A DNA stretch of 23,401 bases, taken from positions 1 through 23,401 of the forward strand of contig DAOWBD010000003.1 of assembly GCA_030634235.1 (NCBI GenBank), read 5' to 3'. A program made the position numbers and the translations under genes. The stretch comes from Candidatus Omnitrophota bacterium (GTDB lineage: Bacteria > Omnitrophota > Gorgyraeia > Zapsychrales > Zapsychraceae). Below the pieces are notes generated by a model that saw only the letters and a list, made by a program, of their open reading frames with translations, searched no databases and had not been told where the DNA came from. Shown here in pieces: positions 22,472 through 23,401 of this stretch. Each line of letters begins with the position of its first letter. Within the stretch, counting starts at the first letter, position 1.

Positions 22472-23401
22472 ATGGCATCTATATTCAAACATTCAAAAAA
22501 GACATCGACGGTCGTCGAGATTGGAAACGACTGGCTGAAGATCCTTGAATACAGCCCTTCCTACAGAAGAGGCTGTGTCACGCGCGCGAGTTTTGTGAAA
22601 CTAGTTCAGATCAAGGAGCCGGTGACCGAAGCGTTGGCGAAGGCCTTCAAGAGCCTGAAGCTAAGCAAAGAAGGCGTGATCGCCTGTATTCCGCGGCATC
22701 TTGTGACCGTCAGGATCCTTGAGTTTCCTTCCGTCGATCCCAAAGAGATCAATAACATGGTGACCCTTCAGGTCGGCAAGCAAACGCCTTATTCGCGCGA
22801 AGAGATTATCTTTGCCTACCGCCCGATTCACGCGCAGCGCGCAGGCTACACGAAGGTCATGCTTGTCATCGCTCGGCGCAATATCGTTAATGCCCGCGTC
22901 GAGGTGCTTCAGAAGGCCGGGATCGATGTCGCGAAAGTCGCGGTCAGTTCGGAAGGCGTTTATAACTGGTTCACCGTTGCTTATGCCGCGGAGTTAAAGG
23001 CGAGTGCGGGAGCGACCGTCCTGCTTGATGTCGATTCGAATTATTCCGACTTCATTGTGATCTACAGAGGGCAATTTTATTATACGAGAAATATTCTCAT
23101 CGGGGCGAATCACCTTCTTGAGGAAGGGGGGAAGTGGAGGGATAAATTCGTTGAAGAGGTCAGCCACTCGATGGAGCTCTACCATAATGAAGAACGCGAC
23201 ATTGAGTTGGACCGGGTTTTTATCAGCGGGGCCGCGAAAAATATTCAGAGCCTTAGCGGCGCCCTTACGGGACAATTGAACTTGCCGGTGACGGTTGCCG
23301 AGGCCGTCAACAATATCAAGATACGCGCCAATGTCCGCGCCTTCCGCGATGAGGATTGTGTTTTCGTTTCACCTTCTCCGCTCTTGGGGATGGCCATTAA
23401 G
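22472..23401 (+). CDS. PilM/GspL-like actin-fold secretion protein (3' end beyond window)
   Basis: An open frame of 310 codons runs from the ATG to the window edge with no stop. The N-terminus (VVEIGNDWLKILEYSP) matches strand 1 of PilM/GspL (xxDIGxxxLKxVxL). PRHLVTVRILEFPSVDP and QVGKQTPYSREEIIFAY are typical PilM/GspL segments. DVDSNYSDFIVIYRGQFYYT then RNILIGA matches the second nucleotide-binding strand region (DIGxxxTxxxxxxxGxxxxxRxIxxG), and VFISGAAKNIQSL the later Gly turn. It should be the cytoplasmic actin-like part of the GspL role, linking GspE to the inner-membrane platform. It lies directly after gspK. Whether a membrane helix follows, as in GspL, cannot be seen. The Shine-Dalgarno is weak. 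Confidence 0.88.
   Translation, partial: MASIFKHSKKTSTVVEIGNDWLKILEYSPSYRRGCVTRASFVKLVQIKEPVTEALAKAFKSLKLSKEGVIACIPRHLVTVRILEFPSVDPKEINNMVTLQVGKQTPYSREEIIFAYRPIHAQRAGYTKVMLVIARRNIVNARVEVLQKAGIDVAKVAVSSEGVYNWFTVAYAAELKASAGATVLLDVDSNYSDFIVIYRGQFYYTRNILIGANHLLEEGGKWRDKFVEEVSHSMELYHNEERDIELDRVFISGAAKNIQSLSGALTGQLNLPVTVAEAVNNIKIRANVRAFRDEDCVFVSPSPLLGMAIK

Overview
The window looks like chromosomal DNA from an uncultivated, probably Gram-negative (diderm) bacterium. It has an RlpA-like envelope protein, a type II secretion (T2SS) pseudopilin operon, a diguanylate cyclase with an exported sensor part, and many short tandem and palindromic repeats at gene junctions. Omnitrophota or a neighbouring PVC-type lineage is my best guess from gene style. 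That is inference only, since no rRNA or taxonomic marker gene is present.

Left part (1-7622, minus strand): a tight nucleotide-biosynthesis operon reading carA, carB, purF, pyrG, then tRNA-Leu(GAG), then rpe, which runs off the window edge. Genes overlap or are separated by a few bases. A good sigma70-type promoter (TTGACA-16-TATAGT) sits in front of carA, and the transcript would start with a hairpin. CarA, PurF and PyrG all use glutamine as amide donor (CarB is CarA's synthetase partner), so the operon groups glutamine-dependent steps of pyrimidine and purine synthesis.

Divergent intergenic region (7623-7997) and start of the plus-strand block: the gap holds an interleaved inverted repeat (order A-B-A'-B') that could fold as an H-type pseudoknot. 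Then come an RlpA-like secreted protein, a strong promoter (TTGACG-17-TATAAA), a REP-like element, and two exported proteins sharing a domain I do not recognise. The second carries two copies of it, a transmembrane helix and an intact GGDEF diguanylate cyclase domain with an RxxD inhibitory site.

ATPase block (11524-16508): a divergent F-type ATPase cluster ordered epsilon - c - b/delta fusion - alpha - gamma - beta. It has no subunit a, a short epsilon, a c subunit that has lost most helix-1 glycines, and an alpha subunit with an insertion. Nucleotide-binding motifs are intact.

Secretion block (16543-23401): gspE, gspF, gspG, gspI, gspJ, gspK and a PilM/GspL-like actin-fold gene cut by the window edge. 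All genes from 7998 on point the same way. Most are closely spaced, so the cyclase, ATPase and secretion genes may share transcripts.

Most notable structure: heptanucleotide (7-bp) tandem arrays recur at junctions of the secretion operon and are translated into the leader peptides of three consecutive pseudopilins (GspG, GspI, GspJ). The gspI and gspJ elements have the same architecture: four heptamers, a 14-nt core, then heptamers of the opposite strand sense. The gspJ copy has expanded to 17 right-hand units and encodes five 7-residue repeats directly before the prepilin cleavage site. Every unit in the phase where the common CTAACTG unit would create a stop codon carries the non-stop variant CTATCCG. 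Because 7 is not a multiple of 3, unit gain or loss would shift the frame, so this could be a phase-variation switch of the T2SS pseudopilus, or a repeat that colonises prepilin leaders.
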